NCBI GenBank assembly: GCA_030425505.1
Contig: JAUIAB010000004.1
Location: 62,001-126,000, forward strand
Source: Bacteroidia bacterium
Lineage (GTDB): Bacteria > Bacteroidota > Bacteroidia > Cytophagales > Flammeovirgaceae
DNA: 64,000 nucleotides
Reading direction: 5' to 3'
The notes under the pieces are model-generated. The model saw nothing but the letters and a program-made list of their open reading frames with translations, was not told where the DNA came from and did no database searches. This document shows, one piece after another, positions 43,450 to 52,775 of this stretch; the stretch's first letter is position 1; the number at the start of each line of letters is the position of its first letter. A program made the position numbers and the translations under genes.

Positions 43450-45156
43450 ATGAGCGCAATACTAGTTAGAAAATATTTCCTAGCATTACTTAAAACTATT
43501 CTTGGTTTAAGCTTATGCTTTTTTTTACTCAAAACCACTCAAAGCTCTGCTCAGAGTAGCAATGCTCCTTTTAGTTATTGGTATTATCACCTGCTAGATA
43601 GGCATGAAATTAAGGCTGGAGATAATCTTCTCTCCTCTTACAAGCCTAATTCCAGAAAAGACATTACTTGCTTTTTAGATAGCATTCACTCTGAAATAGA
43701 TCAGGACAAAGTAACCAAATACAATTTGTCTTATTTACAAAATGACAATTGGATGTGGGTTTCTGACTCTACAGAAAAAAGCCTAAGGCCATTCTTGAAA
43801 AAGCTTTATGAAAGACCTGCTGATTTCTTCCATGTACAAGAAAAAGATTTTCAACTACATATAAACCCAACTCTATACTTATCTGCAGGAAGGGATAATA
43901 ACTTGGATGATTTCACTTATGTTATGTCCCGTGGTGTTCAAATTCATGGAAACATTGATGATAAAGTTGGTTTTTATTCTTTTTTGGCTGAAAATCTAGT
44001 GCGCTTTCCTTCTTATATAAATAGCTATATACAAGAAAACAATGTAGTTCCTGGTGATGGATTTTGGAAGAGAACAGAAGATGGAGGGGTAGATTATTTC
44101 TCTGCCAGAGCAGCTTTCTTTTTTAATTTTTCCAAACATATTTCTGCTCAAATAGGTCATGACAAACATTTTATTGGCAATGGGTATCGCTCTCTTGTTC
44201 TTTCTGATTTTGCTAATGAGTATTTTTTTGCAAAGGTGAACACCAAAGTTTGGAAAATAGAGTATACCAACCTTTTTGCTCAATTGATCGCGCAAAACAG
44301 AAAGGTAAATCATTATTACCCAAAGAAATATCTCGCATTTCATCGCTTAGGGATCAATATTACTTCCAATTTTAACTTAGGTCTTTTTGAATCCACCGTT
44401 TTTTCTAGGCAAGATAGCTCTAGCAGAAACTATTTTGATCTGGATTATATAAACCCGCTTATTTTTTACAGAGCTGTTGAGCAAGATATTGGTGATCCTG
44501 ATAATGTAATTATTGGACTAGACTTTAAATGGAATCTTTGGAAGAGGTTACAGCTATATGGGCAGTTAGTTATTGACGAACTCAAAGTAAAAGAAGCATT
44601 TTCTGGAGATGGCTGGTGGGCGAATAAGCATGCCTTCCAGATTGGATCTAAGTATATTGATGCTTTTGGAGTTAAGCATTTAGATCTACAAGCAGAGTTT
44701 AATTGGGCAAGACCTTATACGTATACGCACTATGAAAACCCCGAATACTCTAATTACCAACACTATAACCAACCTCTAGCTCACCCTCTGGGAGCTAACT
44801 TTAGAGAATTTGTTGGTATTCTGAGGTATCAACCACTACCTAAGCTTTTTATTCTTTCAAAGCTTATCTTGGCAAAAAAAGGGTTAGATGATACAGAAAA
44901 TAATTTCGGTGGAGATATCTTTAAAGACTACAGAACAAGAAATAATGATTATGGCAATACTGTTGCGCAAGGTTTTGCATCTGATCTAACTATATGGGAT
45001 ATAACATTTACTTACCATTTAAAGCATAATCTATTTATAGATTTAAAGCAGACGTATAGGAAAAATAGGGCTGCTGAACTAAATGTAGACGAAGAAATGT
45101 GGTATACCAATATCTCTATTAGACTAAATATGCCTGAAAGGCTGTTTGATTTTTAA
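43450..45156 (+). CDS. Outer-membrane beta-barrel protein, RemB/capsule-assembly-like
   Basis: This 568-aa protein has a signal peptide (about 15-35, ending QSSAQS). An N-terminal helical part (FSYWYYHLLDRHEIKAG) is followed by a long beta-strand-rich barrel region (YTNLFAQLIAQNRKV, GLFESTVFSRQDSS, DLKQTYRKNRAAELN), ending FDF. It resembles RemB, a Flavobacterium outer-membrane protein that helps gliding motility, and the Wzi-type capsule proteins. The RemB assignment is from memory and not certain. pheA starts 10 bp downstream. Confidence 0.6.
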   Translation: MSAILVRKYFLALLKTILGLSLCFFLLKTTQSSAQSSNAPFSYWYYHLLDRHEIKAGDNLLSSYKPNSRKDITCFLDSIHSEIDQDKVTKYNLSYLQNDNWMWVSDSTEKSLRPFLKKLYERPADFFHVQEKDFQLHINPTLYLSAGRDNNLDDFTYVMSRGVQIHGNIDDKVGFYSFLAENLVRFPSYINSYIQENNVVPGDGFWKRTEDGGVDYFSARAAFFFNFSKHISAQIGHDKHFIGNGYRSLVLSDFANEYFFAKVNTKVWKIEYTNLFAQLIAQNRKVNHYYPKKYLAFHRLGINITSNFNLGLFESTVFSRQDSSSRNYFDLDYINPLIFYRAVEQDIGDPDNVIIGLDFKWNLWKRLQLYGQLVIDELKVKEAFSGDGWWANKHAFQIGSKYIDAFGVKHLDLQAEFNWARPYTYTHYENPEYSNYQHYNQPLAHPLGANFREFVGILRYQPLPKLFILSKLILAKKGLDDTENNFGGDIFKDYRTRNNDYGNTVAQGFASDLTIWDITFTYHLKHNLFIDLKQTYRKNRAAELNVDEEMWYTNISIRLNMPERLFDF

Positions 45157-45166
45157 CGTACCTCTT

Positions 45167-46240
45167 ATGGGGAAAAAATCATTACCTGAGCTCAGAGAAG
45201 AAATTGATGGGATAGACGAGCAACTTTTAGAACTACTCAATAAAAGGATGGAAGTAGTTCAAAGCGTTGGTAAGCTAAAAAGAGATGAAGGAACTGTTGT
45301 TTATAGACCTGAAAGAGAAAAGTCAATCATCAAAAACCTGAACCTTTTAAATAAAGGCTTACTTTCTAAAGCTGCTTTAGAGGCTATTTTTCAGGAAATA
45401 TTTGCAGTAAGTAGAAACTTCGAGCTAGCGGAAAGGGTTGCCTACCTGGGACCTGAGGGGAGTTTTACCCACCAGGCTGCGGAAAGCAAATTTGGTACTC
45501 TTAGCGAGTATGTTTCTTTGAGGACAATTGAAGCAATATTTGATAGTGTAGAAACAGACCGGGCACGATTTGGAGTAGTCCCTATAGAAAACAACCAGGA
45601 GGGTTCGGTAAATGAAACGATTGATCTACTTTGCCAGAAAGAGGTAAAAATTGTTGCAGAATTTCCAATGGCGATTCATTTTACATTTGCTTCTTTAGAA
45701 GACAGTGTTAAAAAAATAAATACCATTTACTCTAAAGACATTGCTTTCAGACAGTGTGATCGTTTCATTAGAGACTTTTTCCCGGAAGACATAAAGAAAG
45801 TAGCTGTTACCTCTACTTCTAAAGCTGCCAGACTTGCTCTTGAAAATAAAAATACAGCAGCCATTTGTTCTCATATTGCAGCCAAGCTATATGACACCCC
45901 CATTCTTTTTGATAATATTGAAGACTCTAAAAACAATAGAACCCGCTTTTTGGTAATTAGTAAAAATATTGTTAACAAGAAAAGTGGGGACGATAAAACT
46001 TCTATTCTGGCTAAAGTATCCAATAAACCAGGGTCATTGATGGAGTTAATTAAAGCTTTTAAGGATCGTAAAATTAATCTTACTAAGCTTGAAAGTAGAC
46101 CCGCTAAGATTAAAGATACTTTTCAGTATTGGTTTTTAATAGATTTTGATGGGCATATAGAAGATGAAAAGGTCAAGGAGATACTTGATCAGTATAGAAA
46201 CCAAATACTCCATTTAGGAAGCTATCCAAAGCTTTACTAA
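45167..46240 (+). CDS. pheA: Bifunctional chorismate mutase/prephenate dehydratase
   Basis: The enzyme makes phenylpyruvate from chorismate through prephenate. The N-terminal chorismate mutase domain (about 5-85) has LPELREEIDGIDEQLLELLNKRMEVV. The prephenate dehydratase domain has YLGPEGSFTHQAA and NNRTRFLVISKN. A C-terminal ACT domain carries KPGSLMELIKAF and the phenylalanine-binding ESRP motif (LESRPAK), so feedback inhibition is likely. The ATG at 45167 is preferred; a TTG at 45146 overlaps the preceding gene. This is the 357-aa P-protein form. Confidence 0.95.
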   Translation: MGKKSLPELREEIDGIDEQLLELLNKRMEVVQSVGKLKRDEGTVVYRPEREKSIIKNLNLLNKGLLSKAALEAIFQEIFAVSRNFELAERVAYLGPEGSFTHQAAESKFGTLSEYVSLRTIEAIFDSVETDRARFGVVPIENNQEGSVNETIDLLCQKEVKIVAEFPMAIHFTFASLEDSVKKINTIYSKDIAFRQCDRFIRDFFPEDIKKVAVTSTSKAARLALENKNTAAICSHIAAKLYDTPILFDNIEDSKNNRTRFLVISKNIVNKKSGDDKTSILAKVSNKPGSLMELIKAFKDRKINLTKLESRPAKIKDTFQYWFLIDFDGHIEDEKVKEILDQYRNQILHLGSYPKLY

Positions 46241-46355
46241 AATCAATAACATAATAGTGCTATTTTTATACTAGAAAAAAAGTATACTACTCAAAAGTAG
46301 TAAGAATGACCTTTCTTTTGCCTATTAAAAATTACCTTTACAAAAAAAGGTAGAT

Positions 46356-46937
46356 ATGCTTCATTTAAAGCTTCCAACCGATCCTCGTTGGGTTAATATA
46401 GCAGAAAAAAACATTGAAGATATTTTGGTTGACCACGCTTATTGCGAACAAAAAGCTGCTACTTCATGCATTTCCTTAATTGTACAATACCCAGAAAAGA
46501 CAGAATTAGTAGACGCTCTGACTCCAGTAGTCGCTGAAGAATGGAATCATTTCGAAATGGTATTACAAAAACTCAAAGAAAGGGGCTACCACTTAGGTAG
46601 AATGCGAAAAGATGAGTATGTAAACCAACTATTTGGTCTCATGAAAAAAGGAGGCTCAAGAGATGATCAATTGATCGATAAGCTGCTCATTGGAGCATTG
46701 ATAGAAGCCCGAAGTTGTGAACGATTCAAACTACTTTGGAAAGAACTAAATGATGAAGACCTGCAACAGTTTTATTACGATCTAATGGTCTCTGAAGCTG
46801 GTCACTATACTAATTTTATTGAGCTAGCCAGATCATACGCACCAAGAGAAAAAGTAGACCAACGTTGGCAAGAATTACTAAAGGGAGAAGCTGAGATTAT
46901 CAATAATCTTGAGGTAAGAGGAGATCGAATACATTAA
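46356..46937 (+). CDS. miaE: tRNA-(ms2io6A)-hydroxylase
   Basis: MiaE is a ferritin-like di-iron enzyme that hydroxylates the isopentenyl group of ms2i6A37. This 193-aa protein has the family's motifs DHAYCEQKAATSC, VAEEWNHFEMVL (EExxH), ARSCERFKLL and MVSEAGHYTNFIELAR (ExxH). Together these supply the two iron sites. It makes use of the product of MiaB, whose gene is in the window. The TAA stop at 46935 is also the start of repeat B copy 3. Confidence 0.95.
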   Translation: MLHLKLPTDPRWVNIAEKNIEDILVDHAYCEQKAATSCISLIVQYPEKTELVDALTPVVAEEWNHFEMVLQKLKERGYHLGRMRKDEYVNQLFGLMKKGGSRDDQLIDKLLIGALIEARSCERFKLLWKELNDEDLQQFYYDLMVSEAGHYTNFIELARSYAPREKVDQRWQELLKGEAEIINNLEVRGDRIH

Positions 46938-47035
46938 CTCGAACAATTCAAGACTTATTCATAACAAGCTAATTACTTAACACAAAATGAACGACTTCCG
47001 TATGAATAATGCTGAACTAGTCTCAAATAACAGAC
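46935..47035 (+). repeat. Dispersed intergenic repeat B, shortened copy 3
   Basis: TAACTCGAACAATTCAAGACTT matches the left edge of copies 1 and 2; TATGAATAATGCTGAAC matches their right edge. The central part present in the other two copies is missing. TAA is the miaE stop codon. The remainder of the 309-bp gap up to 47246 holds no recognised feature. Confidence 0.65.
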
Positions 47036-47246
47036 CTCAAACTAAAATATGATTTCTTAGGCTACTCTATAGCCTAAAAACACCATAAATGAGGATAGAT
47101 AAACATGTAGATAACCAAAAACAATTCTTAGAACCCTAACTGAGTTTCTCTCCATCTTTTGAGTTTTTTTTCCTATTTTGCTGACTACATTGAGCTTTAA
47201 CTCGTAATCTCTAATTATAAATCTTGGTAAGCAAAACTTTAATAGT

Positions 47247-48920
47247 ATGAATGAATTTCCCTGGCTAAAGAACTATCCTACTGATGTTAATTCAAAAATT
47301 GATTTGAATAAATACTCCTCTTTGGTTCATCTTTTAGAAGATAGCTTTGCAAAATATGCAGAATTGGATGCTTTTCTCTGCATGGGTAGGTCATTCACCT
47401 ACAAGGAAATAGATACTCTATCTGGAGAGTTTGCTGCCTATTTGCAAAACTTCACTTCATTAAAGCCTGGGGATAGGATTGCTATTCAGATGCCAAACCT
47501 ATTGCAGTATCCTGTAGTAATGTTTGGTGCTCTAAGGGCAGGACTAATTGTCGTCAATACCAACCCTCTATACACTGAGAGAGAAATGAAGCATCAGTTT
47601 AAAGATGCAGGGGTAAAAGCAATTATTATATTGGAAAACTTTGCTTCTAAGCTCGAAAAAATTCTGGATGAAACTTCTATTCAATATGTTTTTACTACCA
47701 AGATTGGTGATTTCTTAGGCTTTCTCAAAAAGCCTATTGTCAACTTTGTGGTAAAGGTGATTAAGAAAATGGTACCTTCATTTTCTTTACCGAATAGCAT
47801 ATCTATTAATAATGCTCTAAAAATTGCCAAAGGCAAAACTTTTGAAAAGGTTGATACTACCCATAGTGATATTGCTTTTTTACAGTATACTGGAGGCACT
47901 ACTGGACTATCTAAAGGCGCTGTTCTAACCCATAAAAATATTATTGCTAACGTTGAGCAAATAAAAGCCTGGATGGGATCTAAGCTGCAAGAAAAAAAGG
48001 AAAAAGTAATAACTGCATTACCTCTTTACCATATTTTTTCTTTGACTGTCAACTGCTTTGCCATGAGTAGTATTGGGTCTTTAAATATTTTAGTAACCAA
48101 CCCAAAAGATTTTGGAGGTTTTATCAAAGAGTTGAAAAAACATGATTTTTCAGTATTTACAGGAGTTAACACCTTGTTTAATGCACTACTCAATCACCCA
48201 AAGTTTTCTTCTGTCAATTTTAACCATTTGAAAATAACAATTGCTGGAGGAATGGCTTTGCAACAAGCAGTGGCTTTAGAGTGGGAGAAAGTAACTGGCA
48301 ACCCCATTTTAGAAGGATATGGTTTGACAGAAACCTCTCCTGTTTTGTGTTGCAACCCACTGGACGGCAACCATCAATTAGGCACTATTGGAATGCCTGT
48401 ACCTGATACTGAAGTTGCGATACTTGATGAACAAGGAGAACACAAACCACTTGGAGAAAGAGGAGAAGTTTGTGCTAGAGGTCCTCAAGTGATGGATGGT
48501 TACTGGGAAAAGGAAGAGGAGTCTAAACGCGTATTTTTCTCTGGTGGCTGGTTTAGAACTGGTGATATTGGCATAATGGATGAAAACGGTTATTTCAGAA
48601 TTGTTGACCGCCTTAAAGATATGATTTTAGTTTCTGGCTTCAATGTCTACCCTAATGAAATTGAAGATGTGATTGCTAAGCATGAGAAGGTTTTAGAAGT
48701 TGCCGCTATCGGTGTACCAGATGAAAGATCGGGAGAGGTTGTTAAGCTTTTTATTGTAAAAAGAGATCAAAGCCTGACTGAAGAAGAACTTAAAGCCTTC
48801 TGTAAACAGAATTTTACAGGTTATAAAATGCCTAAGTTCATTGAGTTCAGGACAGAATTACCTAAAACCAATGTTGGCAAGATTTTAAGAAGAAGCTTGA
48901 AAGAAGAAGTTTCTTCTTAG
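47247..48920 (+). CDS. fadD: Long-chain acyl-CoA synthetase (AMP-binding)
   Basis: This 557-aa enzyme activates fatty acids with ATP and CoA. Adenylation motifs are all present: YTGGTTGLSKGAVLTHKNI (P-loop, about 214-232), EGYGLTETSP (A5), GWFRTGDIGIMDENGYFRIVDRLKDMILVSGFNVYPNEIED (A7-A8) and the catalytic lysine near the end in PKTNVGKILRR. The length and spacing fit FadD. It is transcribed alone and convergent with queA. Confidence 0.93.
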   Translation: MNEFPWLKNYPTDVNSKIDLNKYSSLVHLLEDSFAKYAELDAFLCMGRSFTYKEIDTLSGEFAAYLQNFTSLKPGDRIAIQMPNLLQYPVVMFGALRAGLIVVNTNPLYTEREMKHQFKDAGVKAIIILENFASKLEKILDETSIQYVFTTKIGDFLGFLKKPIVNFVVKVIKKMVPSFSLPNSISINNALKIAKGKTFEKVDTTHSDIAFLQYTGGTTGLSKGAVLTHKNIIANVEQIKAWMGSKLQEKKEKVITALPLYHIFSLTVNCFAMSSIGSLNILVTNPKDFGGFIKELKKHDFSVFTGVNTLFNALLNHPKFSSVNFNHLKITIAGGMALQQAVALEWEKVTGNPILEGYGLTETSPVLCCNPLDGNHQLGTIGMPVPDTEVAILDEQGEHKPLGERGEVCARGPQVMDGYWEKEEESKRVFFSGGWFRTGDIGIMDENGYFRIVDRLKDMILVSGFNVYPNEIEDVIAKHEKVLEVAAIGVPDERSGEVVKLFIVKRDQSLTEEELKAFCKQNFTGYKMPKFIEFRTELPKTNVGKILRRSLKEEVSS

Positions 48921-48965
48921 CGGTATTCAGAAAAAAGAGATTTGCTATTAAAAAATGGCTTTATA

Positions 48966-50018
48966 TCAAATTATCAACATTGCATCCCCGTAACTTAGAA
49001 AGCGGTATTCTTCTTTTATTGCTGTTTGGTATGCTTCCATAATCAGGTCATACCCCCCAAAGGCTGCTGCACTCATCAGAAGTGTAGATTGTGGTTGATG
49101 AAAGTTTGTTACGAGTGCATTACAAATCCTACACTCATAAGGTGGAAAGATAAATTTGTCTGTCCATCCACTATTTTCTTTTAACCTACCTGAAGCAGAA
49201 ACAGAGGCTTCGAGCGCTCTAAGTGTTGTTACACCTATAGCACAAACTTTTCTTTTATTATCGATTGTTTTGTTGATCAGATCTGTTGTCTCACCTGGGA
49301 TCATAAAGCTTTCAGAGTCCATCTTATGCTTGGTAAGATCTTCTACATCTACAGATCTAAATGTTCCCAAACCAACATGAAATGTAAGGGGAGCTACATT
49401 TACTCCTTTTATTTCCATCCTTTTTAGGAGGTGCTTTGTAAAATGTAATCCTGCAGCTGGTGCTGCTACAGCACCTTTGTATTTAGCAAAAATGGTTTGG
49501 TATCTATCTGCATCAGAATCTTCTACTTCTCTTTCCAGCTCTTTCGGTATAGGCATCTCTCCTATCTGGTTGATTAGTTCATGAAGCTCCTGTGTAGTTC
49601 CATCAAAAAGAAAACGGATGGTTCTACCTCTAGAAGTTGTATTATCAATAACTTCAGCTACTAATTCACTATCTCCAAAATATAGTTTGTTACCAACTCT
49701 TATCTTTCGAGCTGGGTCTACCAAAACATCCCACAGAAAAGCTTCTTTACTCAGTTCGCGCAGGAGAAAGACTTCTATTTTAGCTCCTGTTTTTTCTTTA
49801 TTACCGTATAATCTTGCTGGAAATACTTTAGTATCATTGATTACTAAAGTGTCTTTTTCATCAAAGTATTCTAGTATGTCTTTAAAGTTTTTGTGCTCTA
49901 TCTTTCCCGTATCTTTATGCACAACCATCAAGCGCGATTGCTCTCTATCTTCAGTAGGGAATTTTGCTACTAACTTACTCGGTAAATCGAACTTGAATTC
50001 TGATAACTTTATTGCCAT
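48966..50018 (-). CDS. queA: S-adenosylmethionine:tRNA ribosyltransferase-isomerase
   Basis: QueA converts preQ1-tRNA to epoxyqueuosine-tRNA using the ribosyl part of SAM. The 350-aa protein has the family's motifs [54 protein letters not shown] and [23 protein letters not shown]. It complements tgt at 18215. A palindrome at 50063 lies upstream, in the divergent region shared with the next gene. Confidence 0.97.
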   Translation of the reverse strand: MAIKLSEFKFDLPSKLVAKFPTEDREQSRLMVVHKDTGKIEHKNFKDILEYFDEKDTLVINDTKVFPARLYGNKEKTGAKIEVFLLRELSKEAFLWDVLVDPARKIRVGNKLYFGDSELVAEVIDNTTSRGRTIRFLFDGTTQELHELINQIGEMPIPKELEREVEDSDADRYQTIFAKYKGAVAAPAAGLHFTKHLLKRMEIKGVNVAPLTFHVGLGTFRSVDVEDLTKHKMDSESFMIPGETTDLINKTIDNKRKVCAIGVTTLRALEASVSASGRLKENSGWTDKFIFPPYECRICNALVTNFHQPQSTLLMSAAAFGGYDLIMEAYQTAIKEEYRFLSYGDAMLII

Positions 50019-50062
50019 ATTTAGTCTCTAAAAAAATGCAAATTTAGTGATTTGATTTTTAT

Positions 50063-50076
50063 TAAACTATAGTTTA
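50063..50076. promoter_or_regulatory. 14-bp perfect palindrome between queA and the GT4 transferase gene
   Basis: TAAACTATAGTTTA is its own reverse complement and lies in the 184-bp divergent region. It could be a repressor site, but AT-rich palindromes of this length can arise by chance. Confidence 0.3.
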
Positions 50077-50202
50077 TCAATATCAACTTGGTTTATTTAA
50101 AACCTATGTCTCTTGCTATAAAGTGTTTAATGTTTAACTTCGTATTGTGCAGTGATTGGCTATGAATAACAAATTAATGTGCCTTTCGTTTGACAGTTAT
50201 AT

Positions 50203-51306
50203 ATGATTGTGCTACTTGTTTTTTTATCATCTGTTCTCTTAAGCTCTATGTGCATACCTGCGCTTATACGCTTTTTCAAGAAGCGAGAGATTCACGACGA
50301 ACCAGATGAAAGAAAAGTCCACAGTCATAATAAGCCTTCTATGGGTGGCATAGCCATTTTTTTAGGTTTTTTCATCCCCACTCTTTTAGCAGGGATTTGG
50401 GATTTAACTTCTTCTTTTTATGCTTCTATTGTAATTTCTCTTTTTGCTATTCTGGTAATTGGGGTTTTTGATGATCTTAAGTCTGTTAGACCTTTAGTAA
50501 AGTTAGGAGTGCAAATACCAGCAGCTTTGGCATTGTGCTATTTTGCTGATTTGAGGATTGTTTCTTTTGAGGGACTGATGGGTATTCAAGAAATCCCTCT
50601 CATTTTTAGCTATGCCATAACTGTTTTTACTGTTATTGTAATTACTAATGCTGTAAATCTTATTGACGGGCTTGACGGACTTGCTGGAACTATTACTCTC
50701 ATTATTTCTATAGCTTTTGGGTCATGGTTTTTGGCAATTGGTGATATTTCTTATTCTATTTTGTGTTTTGCTCTTTCGGGAGCAGTCATTGGTTTTCTAA
50801 TTTTTAACTGGGAGCCTGCTAAAATTTTTATGGGAGATACTGGAGCTCTATTTATAGGTTTTTTTGTTGCTGCTACGTCTATTTATTTTCTGAAAAGAAA
50901 TGCTGAGCTGCCTGTATCTAGTTTTTATAAATTCAACGCACCGATCACAGTAGCTTTGAGTATTATCGTTATTCCCATGTTTGATACTCTGAGAATTTTC
51001 TTTTTAAGAGCAATCAAGGGCAAATCACCTTTTTCTCCTGATCAAAATCACTTGCATCATCTCATTATGAAGTTAGGGTTTGGTCATGCACGAACTGTTT
51101 TATTTTTAAGTCTGGCAAATATCTTTTTTATCATTATTTCTACAAGTCTGAGTTTATTTTTATCCGATAACTGGCTAGTTCCTATAGAAACTGTCCTAGC
51201 TCTTTCTTTGACTCAATTTTTGATTATTAAGAATAGGAAAGAAAATAAAATACTTGAAAAGATTAGCTCTAAAAGAGAAAAGCTGAATTTGAGCAAGGCT
51301 AGTTAG
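50203..51306 (+). CDS. GT4-type polyprenyl-phosphate hexosamine-1-phosphate transferase (WecA/MraY family)
   Basis: This 367-aa inner-membrane enzyme moves a sugar-1-phosphate from a UDP-sugar to undecaprenyl phosphate, starting a surface glycan. About ten to eleven transmembrane segments surround the catalytic loops: DEPDERKVHSHNKPSMGGIAI, GVFDDLKSVRPLV (DD motif), NAVNLIDGLDGLAG and FMGDTGALFIG. A histidine-rich loop DQNHLHHLIMKLG matches the WecA class. Its 3' end overlaps that of the convergent DUF368 gene by 8 bp. The UDP-GlcNAc substrate is inferred. Confidence 0.9.
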   Translation: MIVLLVFLSSVLLSSMCIPALIRFFKKREIHDEPDERKVHSHNKPSMGGIAIFLGFFIPTLLAGIWDLTSSFYASIVISLFAILVIGVFDDLKSVRPLVKLGVQIPAALALCYFADLRIVSFEGLMGIQEIPLIFSYAITVFTVIVITNAVNLIDGLDGLAGTITLIISIAFGSWFLAIGDISYSILCFALSGAVIGFLIFNWEPAKIFMGDTGALFIGFFVAATSIYFLKRNAELPVSSFYKFNAPITVALSIIVIPMFDTLRIFFLRAIKGKSPFSPDQNHLHHLIMKLGFGHARTVLFLSLANIFFIIISTSLSLFLSDNWLVPIETVLALSLTQFLIIKNRKENKILEKISSKREKLNLSKAS

Positions 51307-52258
51307 TTGTTTTACTTTTATTTCTTTCAGCCCACCAATCTAACCCTATTACTAACGATATCGCTAAAAGTGCAAAACAAATCACATAAGTTAGCTTTGA
51401 TGGCTCTCCTGTAGTCTCTTCATAGCCAAATGGTGAAATATTTCTCAACTGACTTGAATCAGCATAATTAGTGCTTGCTTTCCAGGGCCACACTTTGTTT
51501 AAAGATCCTACTAAAAAGCCTGTCATTAAAGCTAAAACCAGACTTTCATATTTTGTAATTGCCCATTTTATTATTTTTGAGAATAAAACCAGCCCTGTTA
51601 GGCAACCCAGACCAAAGCAAAGAAAAACTTTTACATCTTCCCACACCCCCGTTGATTTATTGGTTAGCAGTTCTTGTATTGATTTTATCGAGTTTATTAC
51701 GGTTGTGTAGCTTCCCATTAAAACTAAAATAAAGCTTCCCGAAACACCTGGTAATAGCATTGCACATATTGCGAAGCTTCCACAGAGGAAAATATATGTT
51801 AATGATAAATCTTGTCCATTAGCTGGCGTAAGTGTGGTTATCCAAAAAGAGGCGACTGAACCAATTATCAAAACTATCCAGGTGCTAGCTTTCCAGCTCT
51901 TAATCTGCTTAGATACCAAATAGGTAGATGATGCTATTAAACCAAAAAAGAAACCCCATACCTGTTTATCATAGTTTTCTAATAGAAATAATATGAGTTT
52001 GGAAAAAAGCAATATGGATAGTCCGATCCCAGCTAGAAGTGGCACTATAAATTGTCCGTTAACATGATACCAGCTTTTCTTCAACCTTAGTTTAAGAAGA
52101 TTTTTGAAGAAGTTAATATCCAGGTTGCTAATAGAGCTTATCAGTTTGGGATAAATGCCTGTAATGAGTGCAATTGTTCCCCCAGAAACGCCAGGGATTA
52201 CATCTGCAGCTCCCATGGCTAATCCTTTTACAAAGTATAGGATTCTTTCTTTGATCAT
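51299..52258 (-). CDS. DUF368 membrane protein, predicted undecaprenyl-phosphate translocase
   Basis: This 319-aa protein has about eight to nine transmembrane segments. Both DUF368 repeats are visible: KGLAMGAADVIPGVSGGTIALITG near the N-terminus and FAICAMLLPGVSGSFILVLMGSY in the middle. DUF368 proteins have been reported as polyprenyl-phosphate transporters (PopT), which return the carrier lipid to the inner leaflet. The NqrM-like gene ends immediately before its start. The convergent neighbour uses the same lipid. Confidence 0.9.
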   Translation of the reverse strand: MIKERILYFVKGLAMGAADVIPGVSGGTIALITGIYPKLISSISNLDINFFKNLLKLRLKKSWYHVNGQFIVPLLAGIGLSILLFSKLILFLLENYDKQVWGFFFGLIASSTYLVSKQIKSWKASTWIVLIIGSVASFWITTLTPANGQDLSLTYIFLCGSFAICAMLLPGVSGSFILVLMGSYTTVINSIKSIQELLTNKSTGVWEDVKVFLCFGLGCLTGLVLFSKIIKWAITKYESLVLALMTGFLVGSLNKVWPWKASTNYADSSQLRNISPFGYEETTGEPSKLTYVICFALLAISLVIGLDWWAERNKSKTTN

Positions 52259-52471
52259 TTATTTTTCTTCAGCGGCAGCTTCTTCTTTTCTTTCGCACTT
52301 ATCTGGCGTTTTTCCACACACACCACATACTACTCCTTCTTTGTTTAAAAAAGGACTTTGCGTAGCACAAGTGCCCTTGAACTCTCCTTTTTTGAGAAAT
52401 ATCAACCGCACACTCATAAGGGCAAAGAAGAGTGCTAAAAAAATTACTGCTAATATTATTGTGGCTGTCAT
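52259..52471 (-). CDS. NqrM/DUF539-like small membrane protein
   Basis: This 70-aa protein has one N-terminal transmembrane helix (about 4-24) and a Cys-rich soluble tail: Cys35, then VCGVCGKTPDKC with Cys49, Cys52 and Cys59. This layout matches NqrM (DUF539), which matures the sodium-pumping NADH:quinone reductase by delivering iron. No nqr gene is present in the window. The assignment rests on size, topology and cysteine pattern. It is followed directly by the DUF368 gene. Confidence 0.6.
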   Translation of the reverse strand: MTATIILAVIFLALFFALMSVRLIFLKKGEFKGTCATQSPFLNKEGVVCGVCGKTPDKCERKEEAAAEEK

Positions 52472-52566
52472 TTATTCTTTTTTGTATTTCTAATGTAACT
52501 AATGAGTTGTTACTTTTATCTTACTAAGTAACATTATTGTTGTAAAAATAAATCTATTTTTTTATT

Positions 52567-52749
52567 ATGAGGTTAGTTAGAACAAAATCGGATAAGGTTG
52601 TTTTAGGTGTTTGTGGTGGTGTTGCCAAGTATTTTGGCTGGGATGCAGCCATTGTTAGAGTTATTTTTGCTGTATGTACTATAGCCGGTATTGGATCCCC
52701 TATTCTTATTTATCTTTTGATGGGTATTATTATGCCAAGTGAGTATTAA
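52567..52749 (+). CDS. PspC domain protein
   Basis: This 60-aa protein consists of one PspC domain: LVRTKSDKVVLGVCGGVAKYFGWDAAIVRVIF, then a transmembrane helix (TIAGIGSPILIYLLMGIIMP). PspC proteins sense envelope stress together with PspA or PspB in some bacteria; stand-alone versions are common in Bacteroidota with no known partner. It is transcribed alone. Confidence 0.9.
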   Translation: MRLVRTKSDKVVLGVCGGVAKYFGWDAAIVRVIFAVCTIAGIGSPILIYLLMGIIMPSEY

Positions 52750-52775
52750 ATGGGCTTATTTTTTGAGTCTATAGC

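Noticed and set aside
45146-45166. TTG start for pheA overlapping the preceding gene
   Set aside because: The ATG at 45167 gives a normal P-protein N-terminus; the extra residues MIFNVPL are not conserved in the family.
46284-46301. Hairpin TACTACT-CAAA-AGTAGTA after pheA
   Set aside because: No T-tract follows on the plus strand. A T-run exists only for minus-strand reading, where there is no gene to terminate.
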